This document shows, in pieces, positions 1 to 8,711 of a stretch of 52,020 nt of DNA (positions are counted from its first letter, which is position 1; the number at the start of each line of letters is the position of its first letter). The DNA is taken from assembly GCF_014697375.1 (NCBI RefSeq), contig NZ_JACJRS010000037.1, forward strand, positions 1-52,020, in the 5' to 3' direction. The translations under genes and the position numbers were made by a program. Below the pieces are notes generated by a model that saw nothing but the letters and a program-made list of their open reading frames with translations, was not told the origin of the DNA and did no database searches. This DNA is from Phormidium sp. FACHB-1136 (GTDB lineage: Bacteria; Cyanobacteriota; Cyanobacteriia; Phormidesmidales; Phormidesmidaceae).

Positions 1-317
1 TTGAAGACTTTGAGCAGGATGGCCCTAAGATTCTTATCATTTTAGACAATGCAAGTATTCATAAAAAGGCAGAGATTCTAGAGAAGATAGCGAAGGAGAT
101 GCCCAACATTGTTTTAGAATTTCTGCCACCCTACAGTCCGGACTATAATTTAATCGAGTTAGTTTGGCACTCTGCAAAGGAATTCATTGCCAATCGTCTA
201 TTTGAGTCGATTGAGGATTTAGAAGCGCTTGTTCATAACCTATTGAACGAAGGGCAGCTTGTCATCAACTGGGATCGCAAGATCAAAAATAAAGGAAACA
301 CAATCAATGCAATTTAA
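1..317 (+). CDS. IS630-family transposase, C-terminal part (partial)
   Basis: This is the C-terminal half of a DDE transposase that would cut and join the ends of its insertion sequence. The reading frame is open from base 3 to the TAA at 315-317. It shows the IILDNASIHK motif, where the Asp (codon 45-47) is the second catalytic acidic residue of the IS630/Tc1-like triad. It also shows LPPYSPDYNLIELVW, where the Glu of LIELVW is the third. The N-terminal helix-turn-helix part and the first catalytic Asp lie outside the window. Unlike the copy at the far end, this part is uninterrupted and keeps the catalytic Asp, so this copy could be active if its missing half is intact. Confidence 0.85.
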   Translation, partial: EDFEQDGPKILIILDNASIHKKAEILEKIAKEMPNIVLEFLPPYSPDYNLIELVWHSAKEFIANRLFESIEDLEALVHNLLNEGQLVINWDRKIKNKGNTINAI

Positions 318-332
318 ATGCATATCAGCTTA
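1..332 (+). mobile_element. IS630-family insertion sequence, 3' part (left edge of window)
   Basis: The first 330 bases match the reverse complement of the element at 51527-52020, apart from scattered mismatches and a 103-bp net insertion in that second copy. The match stops at about base 330 (TGCATATCAGCT) and is followed by TA at 331-332. IS630 elements insert at and duplicate TA, so I place the element end there. The element enters from outside the window, so its 5' end and left terminal repeat are not visible. It abuts the HNH gene that starts at 384. Confidence 0.85.
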
Positions 333-383
333 CTTCATCGATATCACTATCTTGAGAAAACAACTACAAGGACAGTAAGCGAT

Positions 384-1379
384 ATGGATTTCTGGGTTGG
401 AGTCACTGACAATGACTGGTATGAGTTTCTAGCTAACCTCCAACCAGATGAAGTGAACTTCTGGCAGCCTAGCGGCACACCACCCTTTAAACGACAAGAT
501 ATTGAGCTTTTTCTATTTAAACTCCATAGTCCGCAAAATTTTATCGTTGGTGGCGGCTACTTTGTAACATACGTTAACTTGCCTATCTCTATCGCCTGGG
601 AAACCTTTGAGGAAAAGAATGGCGTCAAAAGTTATTCTGAACTTAAGGAAAAGATTACCCTCTATCGAGAGGCGAGAGGGCGACGAAATATCATTGATCC
701 AGAAATAGGTTGTAGCGTTCTTGCAGAGCCATTTTTCTTTCCTCGACATCAGTGGATCCCCGTTCCAGAAGATTGGGCTTCAAATATTGTTCGCGGCAAA
801 ACGTACAGTACTGCAAAAGAAACAGGACGACTTCTCTTTGAGCAAGTTCAGGAAAGGTTAAGCCAGTTAGGGAATCCTGGCAGTCCTAGAAGCCCTGCAA
901 GTCCTGGAAGTTCTGGGAAACTCTTAGATCCACATCATAAAGATGATCAAACGGCCTCAGTTACAGGAACTCAGGGTGCCCGTTATGGCGCAGAATTTAC
1001 AACTCGCGCTAGATTAGGGCAAGGTAGTTTTCGTGCAGTTGTTACCCAAAGCTATAGCCGAAGATGTGCTATGACAGGGGAACGTACACTACCTGTTTTA
1101 GAAGCTGCCCATATTCAAGGCTATGCTGAAGCAGGCCCACACGATGTAACGAATGGAATCTTGCTAAGGGCAGACTTGCATAAGCTTTTTGACAAGTATC
1201 TAATCACGATTACGCCAGACTATCACATTGAAGTCAGCAATCGAATTAGAGAAGAATATGAGAATGGAAAGGATTACTATGCTTTACACGGCAAAAGATT
1301 AGTGGTCTTGCCAGAGAAAGAAGCGGAGTATCCGGCAAAGCAATTTATCACTTGGCATAACGATCAATTTGCTTCCTAA
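384..1379 (+). CDS. HNH endonuclease (HNH_2-type), putative restriction nuclease
   Basis: This 331-residue protein probably cuts DNA through a C-terminal HNH domain. The reading frame is open from an ATG at 318, but that codon lies in the insertion sequence end. I prefer the ATG at 384, preceded by AAGGA at 368-372 and giving MDFWVGVTDNDWYEFLA, a start common in this family. The nuclease core runs from Cys228 (RRCAMTG) through LEAAHI (His243) and NGILL (Asn257) to DLHKLFD (His266), the order expected for an HNH_2 fold. A Gly/Ser/Pro linker (GSPRSPASPGSSG) separates it from the N-terminal region. The gene is more AT-rich than the genes to its right. Its TAA is followed at once, in the same frame, by a methyltransferase remnant. 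Whether it acts as a restriction enzyme is inference. Confidence 0.8.
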   Translation: MDFWVGVTDNDWYEFLANLQPDEVNFWQPSGTPPFKRQDIELFLFKLHSPQNFIVGGGYFVTYVNLPISIAWETFEEKNGVKSYSELKEKITLYREARGRRNIIDPEIGCSVLAEPFFFPRHQWIPVPEDWASNIVRGKTYSTAKETGRLLFEQVQERLSQLGNPGSPRSPASPGSSGKLLDPHHKDDQTASVTGTQGARYGAEFTTRARLGQGSFRAVVTQSYSRRCAMTGERTLPVLEAAHIQGYAEAGPHDVTNGILLRADLHKLFDKYLITITPDYHIEVSNRIREEYENGKDYYALHGKRLVVLPEKEAEYPAKQFITWHNDQFAS

Positions 1380-1640
1380 AGAAATGACGTACCCGCCTGG
1401 TTCCTCGATACCGACTACAACGGCCTTTGCTTCCATGTGTGCCAAGCCTTCTTTCCTCGCACCGCCGCCTGGGATAGCCTCAAAAAAGCCCTCAAAGGCA
1501 CCTATGAAGACTCCGTTTGGGATCACCTCGCCGGAACCACCAGCGCCCCCTTTGAAGCCGGAGATCATCGCCAGGTTGCCGTCAAAGTCATCGACGACCG
1601 GGGCAATGAATTGTTAGTCGTTAAACCCTTGGGGAGGTAA
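1380..1640 (+). pseudogene. C-terminal stump of a Mod-type adenine-specific DNA methyltransferase
   Basis: The frame beginning immediately after the HNH stop codon reads RNDVPAWFLDTDYNG, then CQAFFPRTAAWDSLKKALKG, and ends DDRGNELLVVKPLGR. This pattern (WF-D-TDYNG, an aromatic AFFP segment, LKKALKG, AVKVIDDRGNE near the end) is what I know from the C-terminus of type III-like Mod methyltransferases, COG2189, that pair with Res subunits. Only about 86 residues remain. The DPPY and FxGxG catalytic motifs are gone and there is no start codon. Mod genes normally sit just upstream of res, and the res-like gene follows at 2534. I infer that the front of mod was lost when the HNH gene or insertion sequence arrived. 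Confidence 0.7.
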
Positions 1641-1675
1641 ACAACGTGGGATGAATCCGCAAAACCCTGCTCCCC

Positions 1676-2332
1676 TTAACCCAAGCCCTGCCCAGGTTGA
1701 AAGCGCTCCATCAGCCACCGCATCAGCGTTCCGTCATCCTCCGTTTGCGAACGGCCTAGGGCTTCTATGACCACCGCCATTTCCAAACCGGGCAACACCT
1801 CCGACACGGCCACCTCGCCACTGCGCCGATCCACCACCGAAAACGCAATCACCCGCCGCTCTGCGACATGAACCACCCAATATTCCGCTACCCCCAACCG
1901 CTCGTAGAGCAACCGCTTTGCCCCCAGGTCGTCCCGGAAGGAACTGGCCCCCACTTCAATCACCAAGGTGGGCGGGCCATAGCGGTTAACGTCGATGGGC
2001 GCATTGTCCTGGGGCGGCAGACTAAAGCCTTCCCCCAAATAAAAGGCCACATCCGGCTGGCATCCTTGCTCCCCAGCCCTATAGAAACTGCAATTGGTAA
2101 ACCCCGCCACTCGCAGACCCTTGACCAGCGCAAATAGGTTCACTACATTGGCGATCACCGTATTTTGCCGCCCGTGCCCCGCCCCCAAAGCCGCCATCTC
2201 CACCCTCATTTCGTCGTGGTCAAAATAGCCCCGTCCCTCGCGATATTGGGGATCGCCCATGGTGGCAACAAAATCTTCCCAAGTGGCCGCTATCCAAGTA
2301 TCCGTCTGGATTGGCAGGGTCGAGAGAACCAT
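1676..2332 (-). CDS. Uma2 family (DUF820) putative endonuclease
   Basis: This 218-residue protein belongs to the Uma2/DUF820 family, which is very abundant in cyanobacteria and has a PD-(D/E)XK nuclease fold. It has the family landmarks: FVATMGDPQYREGRGYFDHDEM near the N-terminus corresponds to the usual start; the PDVAFYLG strand carries the first acidic residue; PTLVIEVGASSFRDD carries the Glu; and a Lys follows in LGAKRLLYERLGVAEYWVV. No physiological role is established for most members. It lies on the opposite strand between the mod stump and the res-like gene, so it probably inserted into that locus rather than belonging to it. Confidence 0.85.
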   Translation of the reverse strand: MVLSTLPIQTDTWIAATWEDFVATMGDPQYREGRGYFDHDEMRVEMAALGAGHGRQNTVIANVVNLFALVKGLRVAGFTNCSFYRAGEQGCQPDVAFYLGEGFSLPPQDNAPIDVNRYGPPTLVIEVGASSFRDDLGAKRLLYERLGVAEYWVVHVAERRVIAFSVVDRRSGEVAVSEVLPGLEMAVVIEALGRSQTEDDGTLMRWLMERFQPGQGLG

Positions 2333-2533
2333 ACAACGATTGCTCTAGAAACGAAGGGAGCTAAGGCCCATTGTAGCGATTTTCCTGAATTACCCTCAGC
2401 CGCAGTCGATTGGGCGAAACGACGTGAAACCCAACTCCCAACTCGATTTACCCCGTAGATTTGTTGGGTTCTGCTATCGCGCCACCCAACCTACGAAAGA
2501 GAGATTTAACAGTTATTTGCACGGTTACTTTCT

Positions 2534-5500
2534 ATGACCTACGAAGTTGATACTCCTATCCTAAATTCTCCCTTTGATGCGCCAGACCGCTATTGGTTTA
2601 TCCGCGAGGGCGATCCACCCCAATTGCTGGATGGGCGGCGACCGTCCATTGTGTATCCACCGCGAGATCAATCCAAACCCTGGGACACCCAAAACGAGAT
2701 TCTCTTTCCCTGCAAAGACCTACCCCTTGGCCACGATCATCGCGGCTTTGATAACGCCTACCTGATGGTCTTGGTCAACCACATTCGGGCCAGGGTCAAC
2801 GAATGGCGCAACGAGGGCTACCCCGGCACCACCCGCACCACCCAAGAACTGCTAAAGCTGTGGAACGATCCGGGGCGAGAACAACAACTCTTTTTTGCCC
2901 AGCGGGAAGCCGCAGAAACCATCATTTTTCTCACCGAAGCCCGATCCGACCTGCGCCAGGGCATCACCATCCCCACCGACGAACCCACCGAACAGCAATG
3001 GCAAGACGGCGTTCGGGCCTTTACCCGCTATGCCTGCAAAATTGCCACCGGGGGCGGCAAAACCACCGTCATGGCCATGCTGGCCGCCTGGAGCATTCTC
3101 AACAAAGTGAATGACCGGGGCGATGCCCGCTTTTCTGACGTGGTGCTCATCGTGTGCCCCAACGTCACCATCCGCGACCGACTGGCCGAACTCAACCCCG
3201 ACCTGGGCGAAGCCAGCCTCTACCGCAGCCGCGACCTGGTGCCCGCCCACCTGATGGACGACCTGCGGCGAGGGCGCGTGTTGGTGATGAACTGGCACCT
3301 GTTTGAACGGCGCACCCCCCAAACCGCCGGAGATGCCCCCGCCAAGGTGACACGGGTGGGCGTGCAGGTGCAAACCACCGAAGTCATCCGCATTGGTGAC
3401 AAAAACACCACCGCCAGGGGTCGCCGCTATTTAGATCTAGACACCTACCGCAAACAGGTGGCCCTAGGGCAACTGCGGGTAGCCGAGGGCGGCGAAAATT
3501 ACGATACCCAAGGCAACCTCACAGCGGCTAAGGTGGTGGCCTTTCGGTATTTAGAAAGCGAAACCGCCTGGATTAAACGCATCCTAGGCCGAGCGGTAGG
3601 CGGCAAACAAAACATTCTGGTACTCAACGACGAAGCCCACCATGCCTATCGCATCCACCCCAACGCCCCCGACGACGACCAGGCCAGCCTGTGGGAAGAC
3701 GCCCCCGAAGAAGATGACGACTACCAAACCCAGGAAGCCACCATTTGGGTAGAGGGTCTAGACCGCATCCACAAACAGCGGGGCATCAACCTCTGTGTAG
3801 ACCTATCGGCCACCCCCTACTACCTCAGCCGCATGGGCCACAACGCCAACAAACCCTTTCCCTGGATTGTGTCCGACTTTAGCCTGATGGATGCCATCGA
3901 AGCTGGACTGGTGAAGGTGCCCCAACTGGCGGTGCGCGACAGCACGGGCAAAGACGTACCGGGCTACTTCAACATCTGGAAATGGATTATGGAGCGGATG
4001 AGCACCAAGGAGCGGGGCAGCAACAAAGCCAACCCCAAACCCGATGCGGTGCTGAAGTATGCCCAACACCCGATCACCATGCTAGGGGCCGAATGGGCCG
4101 CCCTCACCGAAGACTGGGCCAACGATCCCAACCGGGACGATCCCCGTCCGCCCGTGTTCATTGTGGTGTGCAAAAACACCGCCATCGCCAAAACCCTCTA
4201 CGAATGGATGGCGGAGGGCAAACAAGCCTCCAACATTTCCCCCTGCAAGGTGGAACTCTTTCGCAACACCGCCGACTGCATCAACACTATCCGCGTCGAT
4301 TCCAAAGTCGCCCAGGACATGGAATCGGGAGCCTCCGCCTCCGACGAAGCCCAATGGATGCGCTTTACCCTCGATACCGTCGGTCGCCTCACCTGGCCCA
4401 CCGACCGCCAAGGTTGCCCCATCTACCCCGAAGGCTTTGCTGCCCTAGCCCAAAAACTCCATCGGCCCCTCCATCCCCCCGGTCGCGATATCCGCTGCAT
4501 CATCTCCGTGGGAATGCTCACCGAAGGCTGGGACTGCAACACCGTCACCCATGTGATTGGCATTCGGCCCTTTATGTCTCAACTGCTGTGTGAGCAGGTG
4601 GTGGGGCGTGCCCTGCGGCGAGCAGACTATACCCTCAACGAGCAAAGCCAATTTGGCGAAGAAGTGGCCAAGGTGTTTGGAGTGCCCTTCGAGATCATCC
4701 CCTACAAAGCCAACCCCACCAACGCCAAACCCCAGAAGCAAAAGCGCTATCGGGTCTATGCCGTCCCCGGTAAATCCCCATACCGGATCGAAATTCCCCT
4801 GGTGCAGGGCTATACCCAGGCGGTTAAAAACCGGGTGCGGGTAGATTGGGAGGCCGTCAGTCCGCTAGAGCTAGATCCCTTCACCATTGCCCCAGAGGTG
4901 GAAATGAAGGCCACCATCCCCAACAACCAAGGGCGGGCCTCCCTCTCTGGCCCCGGCAGGCTAGAAAGCATTACCCTCAACCCCTTTCGCCAGGGGCGAC
5001 GCTTTCAAGAACTGGTGTTTGACCTGGCCAGCACCCTCACCCGCACCTACATCGCCAGCGGCACCTACGAGGCTCCGGCCCATGTGCTGTTTCCCCAGTT
5101 GCGGATGATCTGTGATCGCTACCTACGGGACAAGGTACACCCCGTCGCCCCTGCCAATATTCTGGACGTGTTTTTGTCGCCCTACTACGGCTTTGTGGTG
5201 GATCAACTCACCCAGGCCATCCGCCCCGACACTGACGAAGGCGAAGCCCCCGAAGTGCCCAAATACGAAACCCACCGAGGACTCTGCACCACCGACGACA
5301 TCGACTTCTGGACGAGCAAATCCGTCCGAGAGGTAATCCACAGCCACACTAACTACGTCGTTGCCGACACCCACCAATGGGAGCAGGCCGCCGCCTACAT
5401 CATCGACACCCACCCCGGCACCGCCGCCTTCATCAAAAACGAGGGGCTGCGGTTCACCATCCCCTACCTCGGCAAAGACGGCTACCCCCACGACTACATC

Positions 5501-5722
5501 CCCGACTTCATCATCCGTTTCAAGACCCCCACCCCCCACCACTTCATTTTGGAAACCAAGGGCTGGGATCTTCAGCGAGACCTCAAAAAGGCCGCAGGGC
5601 AGCGCTGGGTGGAGGCCGTCAACGCCGATGGCCGCTATGGTCATTGGCAATACGCCATGGCCCAACTCAAAGACGTGCGGCAGTTGATGGATGAAGCCTG
5701 GGATAACCTTGGTTCGGGTTAA
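2534..5722 (+). CDS. Res-type DEAD/DEAH helicase with PD-ExK nuclease (BPTD_3080-like restriction endonuclease)
   Basis: This 1062-residue superfamily 2 helicase-nuclease resembles the restriction subunit of type III-like systems: it would move on DNA using ATP and cut it. Visible motifs are Walker A ATGGGKTT (Lys176), the DEAH box LNDEAHHAY (Asp366-His369), SATPYY (motif III), and the motif V/VI stretch GMLTEGWDCNT followed by QVVGRALRR. The C-terminus carries a nuclease core, PDFIIRF (Asp991), then ILETKGW (Glu1007, Lys1009), so PD-x15-ExK. It looks full length and intact. Its usual partner, an adenine methyltransferase directly upstream, survives only as the stump at 1380-1640. Either another methylase protects the host DNA or the enzyme is inactive alone. 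The family name is from memory. Confidence 0.85.
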   Translation: MTYEVDTPILNSPFDAPDRYWFIREGDPPQLLDGRRPSIVYPPRDQSKPWDTQNEILFPCKDLPLGHDHRGFDNAYLMVLVNHIRARVNEWRNEGYPGTTRTTQELLKLWNDPGREQQLFFAQREAAETIIFLTEARSDLRQGITIPTDEPTEQQWQDGVRAFTRYACKIATGGGKTTVMAMLAAWSILNKVNDRGDARFSDVVLIVCPNVTIRDRLAELNPDLGEASLYRSRDLVPAHLMDDLRRGRVLVMNWHLFERRTPQTAGDAPAKVTRVGVQVQTTEVIRIGDKNTTARGRRYLDLDTYRKQVALGQLRVAEGGENYDTQGNLTAAKVVAFRYLESETAWIKRILGRAVGGKQNILVLNDEAHHAYRIHPNAPDDDQASLWEDAPEEDDDYQTQEATIWVEGLDRIHKQRGINLCVDLSATPYYLSRMGHNANKPFPWIVSDFSLMDAIEAGLVKVPQLAVRDSTGKDVPGYFNIWKWIMERMSTKERGSNKANPKPDAVLKYAQHPITMLGAEWAALTEDWANDPNRDDPRPPVFIVVCKNTAIAKTLYEWMAEGKQASNISPCKVELFRNTADCINTIRVDSKVAQDMESGASASDEAQWMRFTLDTVGRLTWPTDRQGCPIYPEGFAALAQKLHRPLHPPGRDIRCIISVGMLTEGWDCNTVTHVIGIRPFMSQLLCEQVVGRALRRADYTLNEQSQFGEEVAKVFGVPFEIIPYKANPTNAKPQKQKRYRVYAVPGKSPYRIEIPLVQGYTQAVKNRVRVDWEAVSPLELDPFTIAPEVEMKATIPNNQGRASLSGPGRLESITLNPFRQGRRFQELVFDLASTLTRTYIASGTYEAPAHVLFPQLRMICDRYLRDKVHPVAPANILDVFLSPYYGFVVDQLTQAIRPDTDEGEAPEVPKYETHRGLCTTDDIDFWTSKSVREVIHSHTNYVVADTHQWEQAAAYIIDTHPGTAAFIKNEGLRFTIPYLGKDGYPHDYIPDFIIRFKTPTPHHFILETKGWDLQRDLKKAAGQRWVEAVNADGRYGHWQYAMAQLKDVRQLMDEAWDNLGSG

Positions 5723-5838
5723 ACTCAACAGTCCTACACCTCAACAGCCCACCCTGCGGGAAGCAAGCTACACCCCTAGCCCCTCTTCCACCAGGCTACT
5801 GTTTATACACATCTTGTTTTCATGCCGTAAGTCCTTGG

Positions 5839-5920
5839 AGATCCCCCTAAATCCCCCTTAAAAAGGGGGACTTTGACTCCGCTCCGGTTCCCCCCTTTTC
5901 AAGGGGGGCTAGGGGGGATC
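5839..5920. repeat. Palindromic intergenic repeat with GATCCCCCTA ends
   Basis: An approximately 82-bp element lies between two convergent genes. It begins GATCCCCCTAAAT and ends CTAGGGGGGATC, so the outer 10-12 bases are inverted repeats. The inner arms AATCCCCCTT and AAGGGGGG pair as well. The middle contains ACTTTGACTCC. A second, longer version with the same ends and the same internal phrase is at 47118-47227. It could fold into a strong hairpin and act as a bidirectional terminator, or be a non-autonomous mobile repeat. Confidence 0.75.
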
Positions 5921-5996
5921 ATCGTCATGTAATTCACTCACGTAAAATCCGCCATAGATGAGATTGTCCACCGTTGGGGCTTTCTGCTTAGGAGTA

Positions 5997-7577
5997 CTAC
6001 ATTGCCTGCCGAAACCCCGCTAGCCGTTGAACACTGCCGGGGCCGCATTCCTTTTCAAACTCCTGCACAATCCAGTCCTGGCGTTTGCCGAGGCGTTTGG
6101 CACTTTTTTGTAGGTATTCCCAATACTCCATCATCTGCTGAGGGGTGGGGCGGGGGCCAAAGAGGGAGCCAAAACACCAGGAATCCTTAGGCCAGCGTCC
6201 GCAGTGTTCCCAGAAGGATCGCTCGGCCCAGGTGGGGGCGTTGCGGCGCAGGTAGGCACGGCGGCGGTGGCTGTGGAACAGTTCCACCAGGGTGGGTAGG
6301 TCGTTGATTTGGTGAGCCTGGGCGGCGGAGTAGATTTCCACCATATCCTCTAGGTTTAGGGGCCGCTCGGTGATCCACTGATGGCCGCAGTCGGGGCATT
6401 TGGCAATGAAGGACAGCACCACCCGTCCACACTGGGGGCAGGGTTTGGTGGGGGCAGGTTTACCACTGCCGCCGCCGGATTGCTGCACGGGCAGGTGGTA
6501 GTCCTTGATGTCTTCGGGAAAGCCCAGTCGTTCCAGATTCCCGGCCTGGTCGAGGATGATGCCGTAGCCCTTGCCCGTTTGGGGCGAAATCCGCATGACG
6601 CGGCCAATTTGTTGCAGGTGCAGGGCGCTGGATTGGGTGGGCCGCAGTAACAGGCCGACTTCTACGCTGGGTTCGTCAAAGCCGATGCTGATCACGTTGC
6701 AGGAGGTGAGCATCAGGATTTTCTCCTGGCGCAAGTCCTGGTACATCTGCTGACGTTCTTTGATCGGCGTACCCCCTTCCACGGTGGCGGCGGGGATGCC
6801 AGCAGCGTGGAAGGCGTTGGCCACATGGCGGGCGTGTTCCAGATCCACACAAAAGGCGATGGTGCGTTTGCCGGGACAGAGGCGCTGCCATTCGGTGACG
6901 ATTTTGTCGATTAGTTCCGGGCGGTCGCAGGCGTTTTTCAGGCCCGCTTCGTCGTAGTCGCCGCCGACGGTTTTCACGTCCTTGAGGTTGGCGACGCCAT
7001 CGGGGGGCATACTGTAGTACTTCATGGGGGCGAGGTAGCCCATGTGCTGCAAGGTGCTAGGCACCGGGGAGGCCACCAGGGTCTCCATCACGTCCCCCAG
7101 TTGCTCTTTACCGAGGCGTTCGGGGGTGGCGGTCATCACTAGGTGGGTGGCGTTGGGAAAGGTCTTTAGCACCGACTTGCCCACCTGGCTGAAGAGGGTG
7201 ATGTGGCCTTCGTCGTAGAACACCACATCGGCGGGCCACTGCTTCCACCAGCGGCGTTTGGCCATGGTTTGAATGCTGGCAATCTGAATCGGGGCGTCGC
7301 GGTTTTCCTCCCAGCCCGCCTTGATGAAGCCGCAGTGCAACCCAAAAGACTTCATTTTTTCGTAGGTTTGGCCCACCAAAACGTCCAGATGCACCAAAAA
7401 CATCAGCCGCTTACCCGCCGCCTCCGCATGGGCGCAAATTTGGCCGCTAATCACCGTTTTTCCGGCCCCGGTGCCCGCCACAATGGCCACCCGCTTATGG
7501 CCCTCATTCAGCTTGCGGTAGAGGTCGTTAATCAGTTCAACCTGGTAGGGGCGAAGTTTAGGTGGCACAGCAGACAT
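5997..7577 (-). CDS. DEAD/DEAH-box superfamily 2 helicase with C-terminal zinc ribbon
   Basis: This 526-residue protein resembles the SSL2/COG1061 group of DNA helicases. The Q-motif-like start RPYQVELINDLY precedes Walker A GTGAGKT (Lys40). The Walker B box is DEGH (Asp122-His125) rather than DEAH. Motif III is TATPERLG and motif VI is QQIGRVMR. After the helicase core there is a Cys4 zinc ribbon, CPQCGR then CPDCGH, followed by a helical tail of about 130 residues. It converges on the res-like gene and points away from the small membrane protein gene. There is no nuclease domain, so a repair, recombination or defence role cannot be told apart from sequence. Confidence 0.8.
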   Translation of the reverse strand: MSAVPPKLRPYQVELINDLYRKLNEGHKRVAIVAGTGAGKTVISGQICAHAEAAGKRLMFLVHLDVLVGQTYEKMKSFGLHCGFIKAGWEENRDAPIQIASIQTMAKRRWWKQWPADVVFYDEGHITLFSQVGKSVLKTFPNATHLVMTATPERLGKEQLGDVMETLVASPVPSTLQHMGYLAPMKYYSMPPDGVANLKDVKTVGGDYDEAGLKNACDRPELIDKIVTEWQRLCPGKRTIAFCVDLEHARHVANAFHAAGIPAATVEGGTPIKERQQMYQDLRQEKILMLTSCNVISIGFDEPSVEVGLLLRPTQSSALHLQQIGRVMRISPQTGKGYGIILDQAGNLERLGFPEDIKDYHLPVQQSGGGSGKPAPTKPCPQCGRVVLSFIAKCPDCGHQWITERPLNLEDMVEIYSAAQAHQINDLPTLVELFHSHRRRAYLRRNAPTWAERSFWEHCGRWPKDSWCFGSLFGPRPTPQQMMEYWEYLQKSAKRLGKRQDWIVQEFEKECGPGSVQRLAGFRQAM

Positions 7578-7626
7578 TGCGAAACAAGAGAGGACAAGGG
7601 GATTAGTTTGCGGGAAGCGTGGGAGT

Positions 7627-7722
7627 GGCCCTCACCCCCAGCCCCTCTCCCACGGGGAGAGGGAGGCCGGATGCTTCAAAGTCCCTCTCCCAACTTGGGA
7701 GAGGGATTTAGGGTGAGGGCCA
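7627..7722. repeat. Intergenic inverted repeat with GGCCCTCACCC ends
   Basis: A 96-bp element upstream of the helicase gene starts GGCCCTCACCCCCAGCCC and ends TTTAGGGTGAGGGCC, so its outer 11-12 bases are inverted repeats. Inside are further self-complementary arms, CCCTCTCCCA and TTGGGAGAGGG. This type of CCCTCACCC...GGGTGAGGG repeat is widespread in intergenic regions of cyanobacteria and some other bacteria. It lies between two genes that both run leftward, so a role as terminator for the gene at 7725-8189 is possible. Confidence 0.7.
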
Positions 7723-7724
7723 AC

Positions 7725-8189
7725 CTACCACAGGGCCGGGATGGACTCTAGTTCGGGGTCATCGGTGACGGGGGGGGCTGGGTCGGGTCGCACCAAGTCG
7801 GGCTGTACCGGAGCAATATCGCCAAGGGGCGCGGGTAGGGTCGTGATTCCCTGGCGCGGAACCACGTTTTGGGGTGTTCCAGGCTGAGTGGGGCTGAAGG
7901 CGGGTGGGGTTCCCGCTGGGGTGGTGAACCCGCCGTTCGTGGTGGGCGTGAGATCCCCGCTAGGGGGCAGATTGGTCGGGTTCATGGGTACCCCGCCAGA
8001 GGCCGACCCTTGGCGCTGCACCGCCTGTCCGGCCTGTTCAATGGGCAGGGTGCCAAGGTTGGTATCATCGGCCCGCAACCCACCCCGCAGTTGGTCGTTA
8101 CCTCGAAACAGCCGATTGATCCCCCCTGTCCCCGACAGCGCAAGCAGTAACAGCAGCGCCATGGCAGCGCCCAAGGCATAGCGATTCAT
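7725..8189 (-). CDS. Hypothetical proline-rich membrane-anchored protein
   Basis: This 154-residue protein has no recognised family. The N-terminus has one hydrophobic segment, ALGAAMALLLLLALSG (about residues 5-20), that should act as a signal anchor or uncleaved signal peptide. The rest is low-complexity Pro/Thr/Gly/Gln sequence, likely disordered and outside the cytoplasm, ending in an acidic stretch (DDPELESIPALW). The start is the ATG at 8189, the only one before the hydrophobic segment. The frame stays open through a GC-rich region, so it could be fortuitous, but the signal-like start supports a real gene. Confidence 0.5.
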   Translation of the reverse strand: MNRYALGAAMALLLLLALSGTGGINRLFRGNDQLRGGLRADDTNLGTLPIEQAGQAVQRQGSASGGVPMNPTNLPPSGDLTPTTNGGFTTPAGTPPAFSPTQPGTPQNVVPRQGITTLPAPLGDIAPVQPDLVRPDPAPPVTDDPELESIPALW

Positions 8190-8711
8190 TGCCGTATTCC
8201 CACAAACCTAAGCCCTATCATCGCGCAGGTTTCCAAAATTGAGCCATCAGAATTGGGTTCCCAGGGCTCAGGGTTTCTCATAGAGTGGCCAGTGAAGTTG
8301 GGCGAGCAGACACCGACCAAAATTCTCTGGCAGCAGTAAAATCAGCCTTTGTTGTCGGGCGCTGGGTTGAGTCTGGCATTATGAGAAACTTATTGAGAAA
8401 AAATACAATTCGGCCCTGTTTCTCAGAATGGTGGTCGAGGGCTGATCCCGGTGCTAAGGTCAGTATTCATTGGTTCGGATAGTCCTTCGCTAGGAGAACA
8501 GCCACCATGATTACGTCACGAAACATCACGATTTCGGTAAACTAATTTTTCCTTTCTAAGAAACGGGTAGGCCACCGCTGTCTTGCTGCACCTGAGGACT
8601 CGGTTCTACGGCCTTCTGCCATGGCATTTATCCGCGAGTCTGTTTCGCCATGGCCACCCAACAATCATCACGCGGTCTGAATGCTTCAGCCCTTCAGTCG
8701 GAGGTAACTCC
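8190..8711. other. Intergenic region of about 520 bp between divergent genes
   Basis: The region separates the leftward small protein from the rightward dehydrogenase. It is visibly more AT-rich at 8380-8420, where TACAAT at about 8402-8407 could be a -10 element for the dehydrogenase, but no good -35 box is spaced correctly. Short open frames here (for example from 8285) lack ribosome sites and resemble nothing I know. If TACAAT is used, the transcript would have an untranslated leader of about 300 bases. I see no structured RNA I can name. Confidence 0.35.

Noticed and set aside
2852..3373. Long antisense open frames inside the res-like gene and elsewhere in GC-rich genes.
   Set aside because: They are mirror frames of well-supported genes, with His/Gly/Val-rich translations and no motifs.
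8285..8482. A 65-residue open frame upstream of the dehydrogenase.
   Set aside because: No ribosome site, no recognisable motif, and it lies in probable promoter or leader sequence.
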